Below, one piece after another: positions 11,153-23,100 of a stretch of DNA of 64,000 nt. The position numbers were made by a program, and so were the translations under genes. Location: assembly GCA_905331475.1 (NCBI GenBank), contig CAJNYU010000428.1:13220-77219 (forward strand), given 5' to 3'. Under the pieces are notes generated by a model. That model saw only the letters and a list, made by a program, of their open reading frames with translations, did not search any database and was not told the DNA's origin. Source of the DNA: Rotaria socialis. Lineage: Eukaryota > Rotifera > Eurotatoria > Philodinida > Philodinidae. How positions within the stretch are numbered: position 1 is the stretch's first letter; every line of letters starts with the position of its first letter.

Positions 11153-13290
11153 TACTGTTTTAGGGTATGTGAGCTATCGAAAGAAATTGACATTCAAAAA
11201 GATAGGAATTTTATATACCATCAGTGTTAGTTTCTCATTTTGTATGAACACCTACCTTTTTTGCGCTTCTTTTCATACTGAAGAAAAAGCAGTTATTCTT
11301 GCGTGCCACTCGCCCTTATATGTACCTTTATTAATAAAAAAAAAGAGTCCATAAAAAAGCAGAAACTGGCATATTGATATTCCTTATAAGGCACGCAAAA
11401 GAGACTTTCTAAATCAAAAAGAAAGAGAGAACTGAAAGAAAAAAAGCTGAGGCATTTTTAGAGCGAGTAGGTTTAAAAGATAAAAGAGATTAAATGCTAC
11501 CGTAAAAATCATCTGTTGACAATCCTGACGATATTGATATTTGCGATTGGAAAAATAGCAGTCATTTCCTCATTGTGACTCATTTTTGTCATTCTGCCAG
11601 TCCAACAAAAGTGACTCACAGTGAGTAAGAGACACAGGGTTGTAGCGCCTTCTGCTTTATGTGCTGAGTTGCACCCCTGGGTACCTGCTATTTTCCCCAT
11701 GTCTAATACAGTATTACGACAGTAACCTATGACAATACTACTTTAAAAGTAAATAGGGACAAAAAAGTGAACTACAATTACTCGTCAAATTGAAATGAAA
11801 ACAAGAAATATAAAGCAAATAGTTGGTGGTTTTCCTCGCTCTGTGTGGTCAAGTATAATGACTCACATCTTTCGGTGTACAGAATGGTTAGAAGAGCTTT
11901 TTGTTGATGTCATAAAAGCAAAGAGAATAACCGTCTGTGTGAGCAGAAACGCCAGCGCTCCCTTTGATGCAAAGGATTCACTGGCAGGGCTCCGCAAAAC
12001 AGGGATCTTTTGTCACTGGACCATTCTAGATTCAGAAGGGCATCTGTATCTTTACAGTTCTCTTGTACCGATCAATAGCTACAGGCTATGCATTGCATTG
12101 AGACAACCAATCTCACCTTGAACCTTATCGTTGTCAGTCTATCAGGCAGGAGCCTTCGACATGTCTGTGATGTACTGTTCGGGGTGGAGTGAGTCCAAGT
12201 GTCTCGCTAAATACTTCAACGTTCATTTTCCATCGTGTTTGATAGCATCTTGGCAAAGGTAGGCAACATACTGCCCTTTCCTCCACCGGCGGAGCTGCTT
12301 GCTGCTGTTTGTTGCTGATGCATGGTGCGATTCGTTGTTGAATAAACAGGTGAGAACAATGAATGCTGCTGAGAGAAGGAGCAGATTTGGTTTTGTTTAT
12401 GCTGCGTGCTGTTTCTTTTCAGCGATTTTTAAATCTTTTTTTCTTTACTCAAGGACTGCTTCTTGTTTCTATTGAGAGTGTTGTTAAGCAAAACAAGTGT
12501 GAGAGAGCAGAAGAAGAAGAAATAATATGGAACAAACAAAAAGCAGGAAATTGTGCGAAATCATGTCTTTTCTTGCCAAGTTTCTTCAACGCACGCATGT
12601 GCACGCTGCGTAAATGTGTGTTGAATGAATTGAGAAAACAAAACAACTGTGAAAGAAGTCGGGTCGTTCATTCTCAATCTTTTTCTCATCGAATCTCTTC
12701 AAGAGTTTCTCTCTTTCGCGAGTGTGTATTCTTTGCAACTTTTCTTCGGGCATGCATGCCATTGCGATCAGCCAGTAGAAGAAAAAAAAACGTAGACTTG
12801 GTGGTTGAGAAAGAAGCTTGAACAAAAATGCTTTTAAGTCAACGAAACAACTGATATGGCGCGCCAATGATCTGTTCAGACATTACAAAATTATCGACTT
12901 TTGGTCGTGGGTCATTTTCAAGATAAACACCTACTATGATTTGAAACTTGACAGCGCAAAGAAATAATTTTTTCAGCCCCTTGCTTCAAAAATTCAGAGA
13001 AACCCTATTGCCTAGCCAATAAAAATAACCGAAAAAGTAATTTCAAAATTTTGGACTTCAAGCTTTAAGTATAGTCGACGGGCGCCGATATAAAATTGCG
13101 TAAAAAAGTTCCGGTCACTATATCATGTCCACCGTGATATATCGATGTCACAAGTTTGCCCGTACAGCCCTTTTTGACTTTTTGACAATTTTTTAAAATT
13201 TCAACATAGAAACGCCAAATTGCGAACACGACACCGCGACAACGATATAAGAGTAGGCGGAAGGTTTCAGCTCTGAATCTCTCGCTTAGA
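11153..13290. other. Non-coding stretch with coding-like traces of higher GC content
   Basis: No gene can be supported. Between about 11640 and 12340 the sequence is less AT-rich than its surroundings, and the minus strand has short coding-like stretches in different frames: a Kozak-like ATG near 12322 opens MHQQQTAASSSAGGG, and a second frame near 12200 reads KYLARHLDSLHPEQYITDMS before two stops. These may be decayed exons of an unidentified gene. The 12363-12821 ORF is low in complexity. Confidence 0.3.
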
Positions 13291-13294
13291 GGTC

Positions 13295-13405
13295 TGCGGT
13301 TCCAGAAATTACCCGGAACCGCGGTTCCGATTCCGGCTCTTAAGCATGAGAAATAAGCGGTTCTGGTCGGTTCCGAAAATATTTGTTGGAACCTTGGAAC
13401 CGTTC
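13295..13405. repeat. Array of GGTTCCG/CGGAACC words
   Basis: About eight copies of GGTTCCG, GGAACCG and variants lie in both orientations within 110 bp, including CCGGAACCGCGGTTCCG. Composition differs sharply from the AT-rich flanks. It is the same kind of structure as the other word arrays in this window, with a different word. Confidence 0.65.
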
Positions 13406-14346
13406 ATTTATCAGATATATGAAGAGACATTTTAGTAATTTAAATTTTTATAATTGTTGGCATTAAAAGTACTAGATATTTATTGAGAAAACATATTTTT
13501 TCAAAACATACTAGAGAAAATAGAACGAAAAAAAAACTATTTACAACATAACGCGTTCAATATATACTTATTTAAATACAAAAAAAAATCTGAAAATACT
13601 CAACATTATCATTTTCTTTATCTGCTCCATCTTCGTTAGGAAAAAAAGAGGATTAGACAAATACTTGATCGGTGGCATAAATGCTCGTTTCAACCGGAAA
13701 AAGGACGTTCAGGTCAAAAATGCTTAAAAACTAGACTTACGATACACACACTAAACAAAAAAACAGTAACGAAAATATCCCGTTCCCTCAATACCGTCAA
13801 ACCACCGTAAACATGAATTTGTAGCAGAAAAATGTAAAACTCAGTGGGAAAAATAGTTTAGATAAATGAAACATTATTTTTTCTATAGAGAAAAATGCGT
13901 TGGTATGTAATCGAAATGAACGTGCAGGTATTCGGGATAGGAGAAAAAGGAGTTTGCACGGTACTAAGGATGCTGGGAAAATTTACAGTTAATTAGATTT
14001 TGGCTGATTTTGGTTAAAACAACGATGGGTAAATTTTGCATGAAGGTGGGATGCCGAAAATCATTTACGATATAAGCGAAAGCTTTCATAGTTTGGTGGT
14101 GATGCATGGCGAATGTCGAAGAGCGGATAAGAAATTTGGTTTCAATGAATCGTTGGGAAAGAAGGAACGTGAAGAATGAAAATGAAAATGAAAACTACTC
14201 ATATTTGGTGTTTGTAAAGTTCTGCATAGCATGGAATATGTTGTATAAGCACGGATTTCTTTTCTGAACAGCGACGACAAAAGTACTCGATGTGAATTTA
14301 GTATACACACACTGACTTATACTTATATAGTTTGTCTTCTGTTATA

Positions 14347-15998
14347 CTCTCTAAAAAAAAGGGTATTCTAGGACTCTCAAAATAGGTTTGCAACAGTAAC
14401 AAAATCGGAAACCCTTCAAGGGTTTCCCAGACACGGTTACCGAGACCTCGAAAACCGAGGCACCAAATAAAATTTTCCTTCGGATACCAATGTCGGAAAC
14501 GGATTATAGATTACCGAGATTTTCTTCTTCTCGTTCTGCATCGAGAACCACCAGATTGCTATAACCCGGATCAATCGTTCCGCCCACCGGATGCTGCAGA
14601 AACCGACAGAAAAGCCGCCTGAAAATCAACGTACCCTGTATGGAAACATACGATATCGCTGAAACATGGAAGCAGTATCCCGCCCGCAAAGTTTTTCATG
14701 TTTTTTCTCATGATTTCCGGTGCATCTTGCCTAAAAACACAGCAAGTTGGTTGGGAAATCATCAAAACAAATTCAGATAGTTTGCGGCCGGAACACTGCT
14801 ACCATGTTTTAATGATATCATCTGTTTTTCTACAGGACACAGTGGTATTCAGGCATCTTTACTGTCAGTGTCTCCAGGATCCGGTGAAAAGAACGATCGA
14901 CAAGGGATGTTGGATCTAAAAAGAAATAACATATTTCATCAGCTTTTAACTATTAAAATCGAACTCACCATTAACATTTACTCATCTAACAATCGATCTA
15001 AACTGAAACAAAACAAGTAACCATCGCCACTCGACTCACTGAACCCACAAATGCACAACGCAGACGCAGACGCATTTTCTGTAGATACGGATACAGATAG
15101 GACCATTATATAAATTTTGTCCCTCAATAGCAATAGAAATTTCAGCCTAATTCTAAATCTAAACGAAATCAAACCATCGATGCCCACATCATCTTCAATT
15201 GTTAAACTCCTCTGATGCAGAAAAATATTACCAGATTATGAGATGATAATATATACTCAGCCAATCTATACCCGAATCCTTAGAAAAAAAATTTCAATAT
15301 AAGGATAACAAGTCTCATTTCCGATCAGTCCAATTTCTGATGGATGGAAACTAGAATCAAAAGGATGATGACGAATTCCGATACCTGGACGTCGATAACC
15401 TATTTTAAACTTTCATCGGAATTGAGAACAGAGCTAAAATAAAATGTCGAACTCTGTAGTCTGTGGAATGTGGATCGGTCCAGGCTGATCGGAGAAAATG
15501 TCGCTCTGAGATATTTTGAACTTGGATCATGTTCTGTTTTCTGAAATATTCAACATTTTTAGAAGTATGAAAATCTTTTACAAATTGAGAAAAACGCGGA
15601 AGCCGATTTTGATTTTCCAGAATATTTTTTGAACATTCAGTAGGCTTGGAAACCGAAAGGGTTTGTGAATAATGGGTTCGGAAACCAAAAATATATTGTC
15701 GCTTACCCATTCGAATACCAAGTCAGTTTTTCTGGCAATATTAGTTTCCTAGAATACCCTAAGGGTTTCTGAGAATGCGGTTTAGTTTCAAGCAGTAAGA
15801 AAAAGGTTTTGTAGAATACTTTAAGGGCATCAAAATCGGTATTGTGGGAAACGTGAGTGTTTTCGAGGTTTCGGAAACCAAGAGCGTATTTTTGAAAACG
15901 CTTGAAGTTCTTCGAAACCCTCTCGGAAACGGTTTCAGGTTTCAGAGATGGTTTCCGAATCGGTTTGGGTTTTGTAGGAAACGGTTTTTTTTAGAGAG
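14347..15998. mobile_element. 1.65-kb terminal-inverted-repeat element, non-autonomous
   Basis: It starts with CTCTCT plus eight A (14347-14360) and ends with eight T plus AGAGAG (15985-15998), perfect 14-bp inverted termini. The left part (to about 14660) is the reverse complement of the copy at 3505-3812. The segment about 14775-14935 is a diverged copy of the same block in the opposite orientation, so the left third is a head-to-head inverted pair. The right ~400 bp (15600-15998) is saturated with GGAAACC, AAACCCT and AGGGTTTC words. No transposase ORF and no clear target-site duplication are visible. Confidence 0.6.
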
Positions 15999-16439
15999 CA
16001 CATTTAGGGTATAGCCCGAAAGATCTGTTGGAAGTATGATTTCTGTAATTTTCGGTGTGGCTTGGAGTAGGCTTTTTGGTTGCTTGCATTTTGAGTGTGA
16101 TTTCTATGGAGATGTGGTAGAATTGATGTCTATAGTGTGCTCATTATCGATCGGAGGAGTTTATGAATGTATTTTTTTGTTTTTGTTCAGAATTACGGTC
16201 GTATATGTTGCAGTGCTTGGTCGTTTCTTGTTTATGATGCGGCCGTATCTAGTCGTCGTAATGCTAGACCTGGGGAGTTCTGTGTGTTGTCTTTCAATAC
16301 AACCGAATACAATCGTACGTATTACAAAGCACAACTTTCTGCTAACCTGACTTGTTTAGAACTGAACTCGACTCAGCTGCCTTTCTACTGCTCTAATACT
16401 ACTGCTATTATACTGCTGTTATACTGCTCTCTATTTCAT

Positions 16440-16595
16440 ATATAACGCGCGTTTATATACTAGAGAGAGAATAAGGAAAATATAAATAGGAGAGAGAGAA
16501 GAAGATACATAGAGACAAAAGTTATTGAGAGAGAAGGAGATACGAAGAAAGAAAAAGATATCTAGAGAGAAAAGATACACAGAAAGATTACGTAC
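16440..16595 (+). repeat. Purine-rich GA tract
   Basis: About 150 bp composed almost entirely of A and G, with repeated GAGAGA and GAGAGAGAA runs, directly after a TATATAACGCGCG stretch. It is simple sequence with no coding content. The stretch from 15999 to 17118 around it holds no supported gene. Confidence 0.7.
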
Positions 16596-17118
16596 TGTTC
16601 AGTGGACGATTATGTGTTGTCATATGCAAGGATGAATATTAGAGATGTAAACTTAATTACGTAACTGCAGTATGTTCATTAGCTCTATGACTTAGAAGGA
16701 CGTACGTCTTGGCACAGGTATATACACTAATTATACACAATTCAATCTACTGATATGATAAGCATATTGTTATTTCTGACGAGAATATCATTTCAAATCA
16801 AATAGAATCACTCGGATATTTTCCGTGATGTAAAACAACCTTTAATTGCGAGACCAACAAGAATAATAGTTTGTTTTTCCTTGGAAACTATAGCATAAGA
16901 AAAGTAGTGCTTTTTTTTAGTAGAAATTATTTGAATGATGCTGCCTATTTTTTATGCCATCAAATTCAATTAAAATTATAAATCAGTTTTCATGATTAAG
17001 AAGAATAGCGACGAAGTTTTAGAAACACATTAGCAGCCTTAAAGAAAAATAACATAAAATCAATGGAATCGTAATGAGGAGTTCTGAAGTTAGATTATAC
17101 GTTAAATTTCAAAAGCTT

Positions 17119-20100
17119 TTATTCTTCAAAACCAACCGAATATTGTGTTTTACCAGAGAGACCTTGTATCTTAATCCATGCTTTATATAATTCATTTTCT
17201 AAGGTTGTTGTAAACGGAATTTTAATATCTGTATAATAATAATTAACCGGTTTCTTAGATTTTAATTGTCCAATTTCATTTGCTAAATAATTCATTATTT
17301 TTGATTTACTGTGTTCACTTATTTTTTCATTTAAAGCAAATTGTGTAAAAACTTTTAATACTTCATAAGCTTTAATCGCACTTTCATTTTTCAAAGATTC
17401 CAATAAACCATCAAGATAATCATTTGGTGATAAATTAATAAGAGGAATTCCAATCACCGAATATTCTTTTACGAGATTTTCATCCAGTAATGCATTCATA
17501 GCATTTATAATCACTCTATGATCACTATGATCTATTGCTGCAAGTAATATAAAAGCGTTACCTCGTGCTGAAAAAAATGGATGATAGTTGAGCATTTTTT
17601 CTAAAAGTTTAATCATTTGAATTTTATTAAAATTTGAAGAATTCGTTATTCTTCGATACGTATAATCTTCTTTTTGAGCACAGGCGGAAACCAGTGATAA
17701 TAAACAATCACATACTACCATAGAAAACCATGTATAATCGAAAACGCGAAAAATTGCCATATTTTGAATCAACCATTGAATTAAACTTTCCATAATAACC
17801 ATATTTATCGAAACTAAACTTAATGCATTTAGTATTGTTTGATTTGAATCTTTCGAACCATAAAAACTACATCGACCGATATGTTTTATTCGTTGATAAT
17901 GACTCTGTAAAATATTCTCAATTCTAACGGATGTATCATGAATTAATTTTGATTCAAACAGTTCAAAATATGTTTCATCATTGCTAATTGGCAAGGTACA
18001 AATTTGATGAATAATAAATTCTACTATTTCGACATCTGTACATATGAAGAATATTTTTTCTTGAAATTGACTGATGTCAGTAGCTGAAAGTACTCGTGCA
18101 AAGGCAGCCCATTGTTCTTCTGTAATTTGATCACGTTGTGTTAATGACATGACTGATTGAAATAATTCTTCGACGTATGCTGGATGATGTGAAGATTGTA
18201 ATGATTCCATGAGTGCATTCCATGTATGAGTATTGATGAATTTAATTTTATCAAAAAAGAACTTTTTTCTTCCATGAGAAGAATTTGTTGCTTTCAATTT
18301 TTCTATAGATTTATGTAGATTTTGAAACACAATCGGATCATCCCATAGTAAGTCAAAGAAAAAACTGTTGAGATAGGCTCGAACGCGTGGAAGATGCTCT
18401 CTGCATAATCTGTTTTGAAGAATTTTCATCAAGGTTTTTTCTCCTATGACAGATATTCTCTTCACAGGTTCTTTGACATCGCGTTCTGGATGTTGAAAAA
18501 TTCGTTGAGCTCTATATCTCATCTGATCATTATCACTTTTGATTAATTCAATAATCGTATCGAGGAACGGTTCAAACACATGTTTTGCTTCAGAAAGTAA
18601 AAGTGCTGCTAACTTTTTGATTTCAGTGCTATTCGAATTAGTAAACCATCGATGAACAATTGGTAATACTTCGTTTGATGGCTTTATTATATATGGAAAT
18701 AAAATTGATATGTTATCTTCTTTTCCGTTTTGTACTAATTCATCAATAATAATGGCTGCTTGAGGTGTTAACAGTAATTCTGTATCTAATGCGATTTTCA
18801 GTACTTTTTCAATAGTTGTTTGGTCATTGGGATCGTTATAAAGTTCGATCCATAGTTGATTCAAGTTTTCTGTTTTGCCTATGGAGGATTTAATATCACT
18901 CAATTGAGCATAGAGCAGAAATAAAGCTTGAATTTCATTATTATTAGAAGTATCATTAGTTTCTGCGACGTCCGAAATCGACAATTTTGAATTTGAACTA
19001 TCGAAGTTTAACTGTTCAGTAAATAATATTCGCCCGTAATAAGAATTAATGAAGTAAGAATGAATTTTATTTTGTAGAGATTCTATTATATCATCAAGTT
19101 TATTTTGAAGATCCTCGTAAATACTTACTAGAGATTTTAATTTAATAATGAATTTGATTTTATCATCGTTTTCATTCATTCTACTCAGTGTTTCTACAGC
19201 AATCGTTAAATATTTTTTTCGAAATTCTCTCGACCCGTAAAAGGATAATCTTACCGATGCGATAATTCGATCATTGAGATCTTCAATAGTGTCAAATGTT
19301 AATATTAACTCGGCGACTATTTGCTGAATAAACAATTTCTGTTCTATATCCTTACAGTGAACAATATTGAAGATTTTTTCCAAAACTTGAAATTTTAAAG
19401 TTGGGTCCTGAACGTCGTTTATTAATGTAAATGATTGATTTAATAATTCAAAACTTTTCTCATCATAAAACTCGGCTAGTTGATATAATGCTCTGGATTT
19501 ATAGTAAGGATTTGACATTAATTGTATTTTAGAAAATAAAAATTCTTTGATATTGACTTGATCAACTAATTCGGGCAGTAGTTTTTTATAGATTATAAAC
19601 CTTTCCGTGTCGTCTGACATAATCCCAAAGTGTAACAATATAACTAATGGAATTAATTCTTGATTTCTAGTAAAATACCCTTCTTTAATGAAGATTTCAG
19701 AAACAGTTTTCAACAAGGATGATACATTGGCATTGACATTCTCTAAACAATTGAAGAGCGCTATGGGTATATCATCCTCATTACTTGATGGAAAATAAAA
19801 TATATCGATAGGCCATGAATATGCACGAACGGGTCTATAGAGTTGAACTGCATCACCAATTTTTAAAAATGATTTCATAATTTGATCAGTTTTTCCCGAA
19901 TCTTTTAAGCTAGCTGATAGAACAGCAATATTATATTGAAAATCATCCAGAAAACCAGTACAATTGAAGGCGAAATATTCTGCGTAGAGACTATATTTAT
20001 TTTCATTATCATCCATAACTTCTGCTAACTTCGTAGTGTCAATCGGTAGTCCGCCGCTATTTGCTATTATTGACAAATATATTTTGCAATAATCAGAAAA

Positions 20101-23100
20101 TTTGAGATTTGAATTTTTCTCGTTTTCTTTTATGCCATCATAAATTTCAAGTAAATATTTCGTAATATATGAAGACGATCTTGCAATGGGATCTTTGAGA
20201 ATACAGATTATTTGTTCGATTCTGTTTCCGAAACTTTTGACCACTGTTTTTTCTTCTTTTAAAATATTATTAACGAAATCAAACTCTCCTAAGGCAATTA
20301 ATGCGAGTAATGCTTCTGTTTTTTCGCTTGTATTTAAGTTTTGATTGTTCATTTGTTTTCGTAAGTATTCTATTAGCTCTGTTGTAGATTTTTTGTTTTT
20401 CAGTAGTTCAAATAATGTGTCGGTTAGAAATGATTCTTTGTAAATGTCATTCTTATCAAATATTGGACTTTCCTTCCAGTGTTCTTTCTTTAATGCTGTA
20501 TCAACATGCACTGCCATCGTATAGACAGGATCATCTCTGCCCCAAATTTCTTGATAATATAAGACAAATGGCGCTCGTTGATTTTCACTTAAACTTAGAT
20601 ATTGACGTATTTCATTGTACTCTGAAATAATTGTTGGAGTATTATAATTTTTGTATCCTCCATAAAGAGCAACAATTAAACATAGCCAATCTTTGTTTGT
20701 CGTGATATGATGAATGATTTCGGGATTTTCCATTAGTGCATTTTTGAATTTTAATTGAGTTAAAACTGCTTCAGCATTTATTTTATTTGAATAAAAATGT
20801 AAGATTGAATCGATTGGCCAATTCCAAATGATAGAATCATTGTGCAGATTCTTGAGGAATATTTCGTGAAATATTGAATTGTACCATTTCAACTGGCAGA
20901 TAATATTGGCACATGGAGCAACAGTTTCTTCGTGATTGATCTTTTCGATGAACCATTCGGTCATTGTTTTACTATATTTTATTTTCAATTTTAAAAAATA
21001 CGAATGAATCAACTCTTGATGTTCCTTTAATCTTGAAAATCCGCACATATTGCTATAATCGAGCAATAGCATATCGGCTAATTTTCGAATCAATTTACAT
21101 TCTATGTCATCTGATGAAAAATACATATCGTTCAATGAATCAACGACGACAAATGGCAGTAGAAGTGTTGAAAATCGAGTATTTGATGAAGTCTCTTCGT
21201 TTTTTAACAATTTCATAAGAATATTATTAAATAATCCATTATGTTGAGATAATTTACTTAATATTCCAAATGTCATACTCAGTGGAACTCTCCAATTCGG
21301 TATACCAATTCGACTTTTAATAATTTCGTAGATCATATCTTCAGATCGTTCACTTCCATTCAAATAGATAATACTTTTAGCTGCAAGGTATTCTTGAAAT
21401 GTACGATGTATAAATCGAAAACTATTTTGACCAAATTCATTAAATAAACCTGCTTGATATTTAAAAACATCGACAAATTTTGCAACGAAATCATCAAGAG
21501 ACATTAAAAGATTTTCAGATGATCGCGTCTGATAGTCGATAAGACATTTTCTTATAATTTCCTGTAGTACTTTCTCTGATAGACCTTCAACTTTGCTATG
21601 TAAATATTCAGCTATATCTTGCATTATTGACCATAGCAAAGTAGAATTCAATCCAAACGCTTTACTTACATAGTTTACGGAAGTATCAACGCAAGGATGT
21701 ACCAAGCGTTCTATCATTTTTTCGATTGCTTTTTCATATAGATCGATTCTTTTTTCTGGTAGTTTATCATCGTATTGGGTATAGACTCCAGCTACGACAC
21801 TAGCAAGTTGTGGATTGATGGCTAGATGAAAAATATCTTTGTTTTGTGTTATAGCATCGTATAATTGATCCATGTTGTATTCTTCAGTGCTTCTTCCTGC
21901 TTCGATAGAAATATATTTCATATATGAATTACAAAATAATTTAAGTGCGTCATTCGTCATGTCTTCGATAATTAATCGTGGAATATAAAAATTGATATTT
22001 TCAAAATAATTTCCTTCAATGCGACTTGTGATAATAAATCGATTGCCGATAAGAGGATCTTTCGTATTATTTATTTCTTTTTTTTCATAAACAGAATAGG
22101 TAAGTTTGTCATGTATAACATCGTAATCGATGCCTCGTTCTAATAATGTATTTATTTCTTTCATTAAATCGGTTCGATCGACATGTGCAGGAACTTCATC
22201 TAAGCCTTCGAAAATAACTAAAACATTTCCTTGTACCAATGCTTCTCTAATCAAACATGATAGTTGTTTTTGTTCTTCATCTGTGAAACATGCTGAACTC
22301 AAAGTAGGATTCTCGTAGATAAATTCAAGTAAAGTTCTTTTTCGTCCGACTCGATTGTCCTTTAATTGATCAACATATTTCCATATTGGAATAAGAATTG
22401 GAAGTTTTTCTTTTTCAGAAGACCTATTAGTAGCCAACATATTACTCTCATTTAAACACTGTTTAGCCATGTTCATCACCAACCATTTCGATATAGTAGT
22501 TTTGCCTGAGCCCGGATGACCTAGAATGATAAAATGTCTGAACTCAGAGTATGCTTGTGTGATTTCGTATTGTTTTGCTTCTTTAAGATTATTTTTTTCG
22601 AAGATATTTTGCTTTAATTGATTGACTTTATCTTTTATGGCAGTCGCGTCACTTGCAGTGAAAATATTTGTATTACTTAACAAAACGTTTAACCATTGAT
22701 CGACCATGAAATCCCTATAGATCACTTGAGGATTATAAGTCTTTTTTTCGACGATAGCTCTATTTAATTGTCGCCTTTCGGTCTCGGTAAAAAACCCAGG
22801 CGATGAAAGTTTTCGCTCAAATTCCTCATTGATATCGAGCATTTTCATCGCTCTAATCGATAGATGTGTTGGATCGAATTTCAATTTGACATATACACTT
22901 TCTAAAGGTAAACTAACGTTACTATCAGATTGTCCAAGTATCGATACGTGTCCATATTCGTTAATAAGATAATTCAAATATTTTTTTCGAATGTTTTCTG
23001 TTTTGTTGGTTAATGATAAATTTTCACGTATGAGTGGCGTAAAAGATTTGAGATTTCGTATAAATTGTAATAAATTTTCTAAACTTCGGTCATATTGAAT

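Noticed and set aside
11795..12121. 108-codon plus-strand ORF
   Set aside because: No recognisable motif; the opposite strand of the same region has equally convincing coding-like traces.
12363..12821. 152-codon plus-strand ORF as a gene
   Set aside because: Low-complexity Arg/Ser/Phe/Glu composition, no domain or membrane pattern, no splice context, and opposing ORFs of similar quality on the other strand.
14504..14919. Short ORFs in the head-to-head repeat (CFHTGYVDFQAAF-like) as conserved exons
   Set aside because: They recur only because the repeat recurs; the copies differ by frame-breaking changes.
15405..15710. 101-codon minus ORF as the transposase of the 14347-15998 element
   Set aside because: Too short, no catalytic pattern, and its sequence is shaped by the GGAAACC words.
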